Below are positions 61,349 to 64,000 of a stretch of 64,000 nucleotides of DNA, piece after piece; the first letter of the stretch is position 1, and each line of letters starts with the position of its first letter. Position numbers and translations under genes: made by a program. The stretch is from contig NZ_CP115464.1 in the NCBI RefSeq assembly GCF_027912515.1, positions 558,001 through 622,000 of the forward strand, read 5' to 3'. The notes beneath the pieces were generated by a model, which saw nothing but the letters and a program-made list of their open reading frames with translations, did not search any database and was not told the origin of the DNA. Source of the stretch: Brevundimonas sp. NIBR10 (GTDB taxonomy: Bacteria; Pseudomonadota; Alphaproteobacteria; Caulobacterales; Caulobacteraceae).

Positions 61349-62785
61349 ATGACCGACGCATCCGACACCGATTCCGCCGCTTCCGAGGCCGAGGCCCTGG
61401 ATACGCCGTCGTCCGAAGATCAGTCGCCCGACGCGACCCCGGAAGAGATCGCCGCCGCTGACAGCGCCATCGAAGCCGCCGAAGCCGAGGACGAGGAGGA
61501 GGGCGAGGCCGTCGTCCCGTCAGGCCGGATCACGCTTCAGGAACTGAACGACAAGACCCCCGCCGACCTGGTCGCCTTCGCCGAACAGCTCGAGATCGAG
61601 AACGCCGGCAACCTGCGTAAACAGGACCTGCTGTTCGCCATCCTCAAGGCCCTGGCCGACGAGGAGGTCGAGATCATCGCCGACGGGGTTCTGGAAATCC
61701 TGTCCGACGGCTTCGGCTTCCTGCGCAGCCCCGGCGCCAACTACCTGCCGGGTCCGGACGACATCTATGTCTCGCCCTCGCAGATCCGCCGCTTCGGCCT
61801 CCGGAACGGCGACACGGTCCACGGGGCCGTTCGTGGCCCACGCGAAGGCGAGCGCTATTTCGCCCTGCTCAAGGTCGACACGATCAATTTCGAGAGCCCG
61901 GAAACGGTCTCGACCAAGGTCCTGTTCGACAACCTGACCCCGCTCTATCCCGACGAGCGGCTGCACATGGAAATCCAAGATCCGACGCTGAAGGATCGCT
62001 CGGGCCGGGTCATCGACATCGTCGCGCCTCTGGGCAAGGGTCAGCGCTGCCTGATCGTCGCCCCGCCGCGCGTCGGCAAGACGGTCATGCTTCAGAACAT
62101 CGCCAAGTCGATCGAGAAGAACCATCCCGAGGTCTTCCTGATCGTCCTGCTGATCGACGAGCGCCCCGAAGAAGTGACGGACATGCAGCGCACCGTGAAG
62201 GGCGAGGTCGTAGCCTCCACCTTCGACGAGCCCGCCACCCGCCACGTCGCCGTCGCCGAAATGGTGATCGAAAAGGCCAAGCGGCTGGTCGAGCACAAGC
62301 GTGACGTCGTCATCCTGCTGGACTCGGTCACGCGTCTGGGCCGGGCCTACAATGCGACCGTCCCGTCGTCGGGCAAGGTCCTGACCGGCGGCGTGGACGC
62401 CAACGCCCTGCAACGGCCGAAGCGGTTCTTCGGTGCGGCGCGGAATGTGGAACAGGGTGGATCGCTGACCATCATCGCCACGGCCCTGATCGACACCGGT
62501 AGCCGGATGGACGAGGTGATCTTCGAAGAGTTCAAGGGCACCGGCAACTCCGAGATCGTGCTGGACCGCAAGGTCGCCGACAAGCGCATCTTCCCCGCCA
62601 TCGACGTGCTGAAGTCCGGCACCCGCAAGGAAGAGCTGATCACGCCCAAGGATCAGCTGACCAAGACCTATGTCCTGCGCCGCATCCTGAACCCCATGGG
62701 GCCGCAGGACGCGATCGAGTTCCTGCTCGACAAGCTGCGCCAGTCCAAGAACAACGCCGACTTCTTCCAGTCGATGAATACGTAA
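61349..62785 (+). CDS. rho: Transcription termination factor Rho
   Basis: A 478-residue hexameric RNA helicase. An extra acidic Ala/Glu-rich N-terminus of ~50 residues precedes the RNA-binding domain ([20 protein letters not shown]). The P-loop is [10 protein letters not shown] (K244), with [32 protein letters not shown] and the R-loop region near [14 protein letters not shown]. The 218-nt gap after hemJ probably holds its promoter and leader. Confidence 0.97.
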   Translation: MTDASDTDSAASEAEALDTPSSEDQSPDATPEEIAAADSAIEAAEAEDEEEGEAVVPSGRITLQELNDKTPADLVAFAEQLEIENAGNLRKQDLLFAILKALADEEVEIIADGVLEILSDGFGFLRSPGANYLPGPDDIYVSPSQIRRFGLRNGDTVHGAVRGPREGERYFALLKVDTINFESPETVSTKVLFDNLTPLYPDERLHMEIQDPTLKDRSGRVIDIVAPLGKGQRCLIVAPPRVGKTVMLQNIAKSIEKNHPEVFLIVLLIDERPEEVTDMQRTVKGEVVASTFDEPATRHVAVAEMVIEKAKRLVEHKRDVVILLDSVTRLGRAYNATVPSSGKVLTGGVDANALQRPKRFFGAARNVEQGGSLTIIATALIDTGSRMDEVIFEEFKGTGNSEIVLDRKVADKRIFPAIDVLKSGTRKEELITPKDQLTKTYVLRRILNPMGPQDAIEFLLDKLRQSKNNADFFQSMNT

Positions 62786-62791
62786 GGCGAC

Positions 62792-62826
62792 GTCTCCTCC
62801 CCATCGCCGCGCGATAGGGAGGAGAC
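62792..62826. terminator. Bidirectional hairpin between rho and oxidoreductase gene
   Basis: Arms GTCTCCTCCC and GGGAGGAGAC (10 bp) around a 15-nt GC-rich loop, between convergent stop codons. No T run, so it may act as a barrier or with Rho. Confidence 0.5.
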
Positions 62827-63797
62827 TACGGCACCAGGATGCTCGATCCCGTCGTCTCGCGGGATTCCATCGTGCGGTGCGCCTCCCGGATATCCTCCAG
62901 CCTGAACGTCCGGCCGATCTCGATCTTGACGCGTCCCGAGGCGATCTCGGCGAACAGCGCGGCGGCGCTGTCGTCGAGCTCTTCGGTGGTGGCGATATAG
63001 TCGAAGAGGGTCGGCCGGGTGACGAACAGCGACCCGCCACGCGACAGTCTCAAGGGATCGAACGGCGGGACCGGGCCTGAGGCGTTGCCAAAAATCACCA
63101 GCATCCCGCGCCGGCTGAGGCTGGCCAGAGACGCCTCGAAGGTCGTGGCCCCGACCGAGTCGTAGGCCACGGCGACACCCTTGCCGTCGGTGATCTCTCG
63201 CACTCGTGCGGCGATGTCCTCGTCGCGATAGAGGATGGTGTGGTCGCAGCCGCGCGTCCGGGCCAAGGTGGCCTTTTCAGGCGATCCGACTGTGCCGATC
63301 ACCGTTGCGCCGATCCCCTTGGCCCACTGGCACAGGATCTGACCGACCCCTCCGGCGGCCGCGTGGACGAGGATGACCTGACCCTGTTTCACGTGAAACG
63401 TTCGCCGAACAAGGTATTCCGCAGTCATGCCTTTGAGCATCACGCCCGCCGCGACGGGGAGCGGAATCTCGTCCGGCACATGGACCGCCCGGGCCGCCTC
63501 GACGACATGAGCCTCGGCATAGGCACCGACCGGACCGCTGGCATAGGCGATGCGGTCGCCGAGCTTGAACCGGGTCACGCCTTCACCGATCGCCTCGACG
63601 ACGCCGGCCCCCTCCAGCCCGAGACCCGTCGGACAGGGCAGGGGATAGAGGCCGGTCCTCTGATAGATATCGATGAAGTTGAGCCCCATGGCCTCATGAC
63701 GGACGCGGACCTGACCGGGCCCGGGCTCGGGGGTCGGGACATCGATGACGGTCATAGCCTCGGGCCCGCCGGGTGCCTCCATCCTGACGGCGCGCAT
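62826..63797 (-). CDS. Quinone oxidoreductase (MDR family)
   Basis: 323 residues. MRAVRMEAPGGPEAMTVIDV, GLEGAGVVEAIGEGV and the NADPH motif HAAAGGVGQILCQWAKGIGA are those of zeta-crystallin-like quinone reductases without zinc. The start at 63797 is chosen over upstream frames by this N-terminus. A parS-like site is embedded at codons for FHVKQ. Confidence 0.9.
   Translation of the reverse strand: MRAVRMEAPGGPEAMTVIDVPTPEPGPGQVRVRHEAMGLNFIDIYQRTGLYPLPCPTGLGLEGAGVVEAIGEGVTRFKLGDRIAYASGPVGAYAEAHVVEAARAVHVPDEIPLPVAAGVMLKGMTAEYLVRRTFHVKQGQVILVHAAAGGVGQILCQWAKGIGATVIGTVGSPEKATLARTRGCDHTILYRDEDIAARVREITDGKGVAVAYDSVGATTFEASLASLSRRGMLVIFGNASGPVPPFDPLRLSRGGSLFVTRPTLFDYIATTEELDDSAAALFAEIASGRVKIEIGRTFRLEDIREAHRTMESRETTGSSILVP
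63385..63400 (+). other. parS-like centromere site
   Basis: TGTTTCACGTGAAACG differs from the general bacterial parS consensus TGTTTCACGTGAAACA at the last base only. It lies in the coding part of the oxidoreductase gene, 5 kb from the CtrA/DnaA boxes. ParB loaded here would help segregate the origin. Confidence 0.78.
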
Positions 63798-63903
63798 CAG
63801 GTCGGGTTCCTGGTGGGCGAGGGGTGCGAGGTGGGCATTGGCGGGTTCCTTTCGGGGGCCGGATCGGCCTATGAACGCATGAACTCTAGGTCGGAGCGCC
63901 GCC

Positions 63904-64000
63904 GTGAAAGTCAATATCGAGATCGAGTGCGAACCCGCCGAGGCGCGCGCCTTTCTGGGCCTGCCCAATGTCGAGCCGCTGAACGACCATCTGGTCGCTG
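63904..64000 (+). CDS. DUF6489 family protein, partial
   Basis: Starts GTG at 63904 (KVNIEIECEPAEARAFLGLP, then NVEPLNDHLVA) and runs off the window. This N-terminus is that of DUF6489, a small alphaproteobacterial protein of unknown role. Divergent from the oxidoreductase gene. Confidence 0.75.
   Translation, partial: MKVNIEIECEPAEARAFLGLPNVEPLNDHLVA

Overview
The window reads as a chromosome segment of a high-GC alphaproteobacterium of the Caulobacterales, most like Brevundimonas. This rests on gene order (ruvCAB-ybgC-tolQRA, sdhCDAB, ppsR-maf-aroE-coaE-dnaQ facing hemE-hemH-hemJ-rho), family types (EipA, DUF6489, DUF1223, TMEM175) and an origin-like interval carrying a perfect CtrA box beside a DnaA box. 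The genus is an inference from memory, not a database match.

Region 1 (1-23.2 kb) is accessory DNA, interpreted as the right part of a decayed integrative conjugative element. It begins with nickel/cobalt-type metal-resistance cargo: a CzcB/CzcA RND pump, a HupE-like permease, a membrane-anchored protein of unknown role, an MFS exporter with a His-rich tail, a CsoR/RcnR-family sensor with its operator, and an RcnA-like exporter. Next comes a plasmid-like backbone: SNase-like nuclease, RadC, toprim protein, a ParB-strawberry notch-TrbF chimera, TrbG, TrbI, TraF peptidase, lytic transglycosylase and small DNA-binding proteins. Wreckage follows (a frameshifted Abi gene, a UvrD-like helicase stump), then an intact AbiE toxin-antitoxin pair and a tyrosine integrase. 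The element ends at a 3' fragment of tRNA-Gly(GCC) at 23,133-23,177. No complete tRNA-Gly lies to its left in the window, so the left end is probably outside.

Region 2 (23.4-50 kb) is ordinary chromosome: TMEM175 channel, glycerol kinase, an APH-like kinase, a membrane M20 peptidase, a YcaQ-like glycosylase, MgtC/SapB protein, RuvCAB, YbgC-TolQRA, two sugar-nucleotide-type dehydrogenases, an exported CHAT protein with a partner, a DUF1223 protein, two tandem prolyl oligopeptidases, EipA and small conserved proteins.

Region 3 (50-64 kb) holds sdhCDAB, a Sel1-repeat protein and the candidate chromosomal replication origin (58,041-58,564). Genes point away from it on both sides: dnaQ-coaE-aroE-maf-ppsR leftward and hemE-hemH-hemJ-rho rightward. 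A near-perfect 16-bp parS-like site lies 5 kb to the right, inside a quinone oxidoreductase gene. The interval therefore looks like the origin and centromere zone of the chromosome, with a degenerating mobile element 35 kb away.
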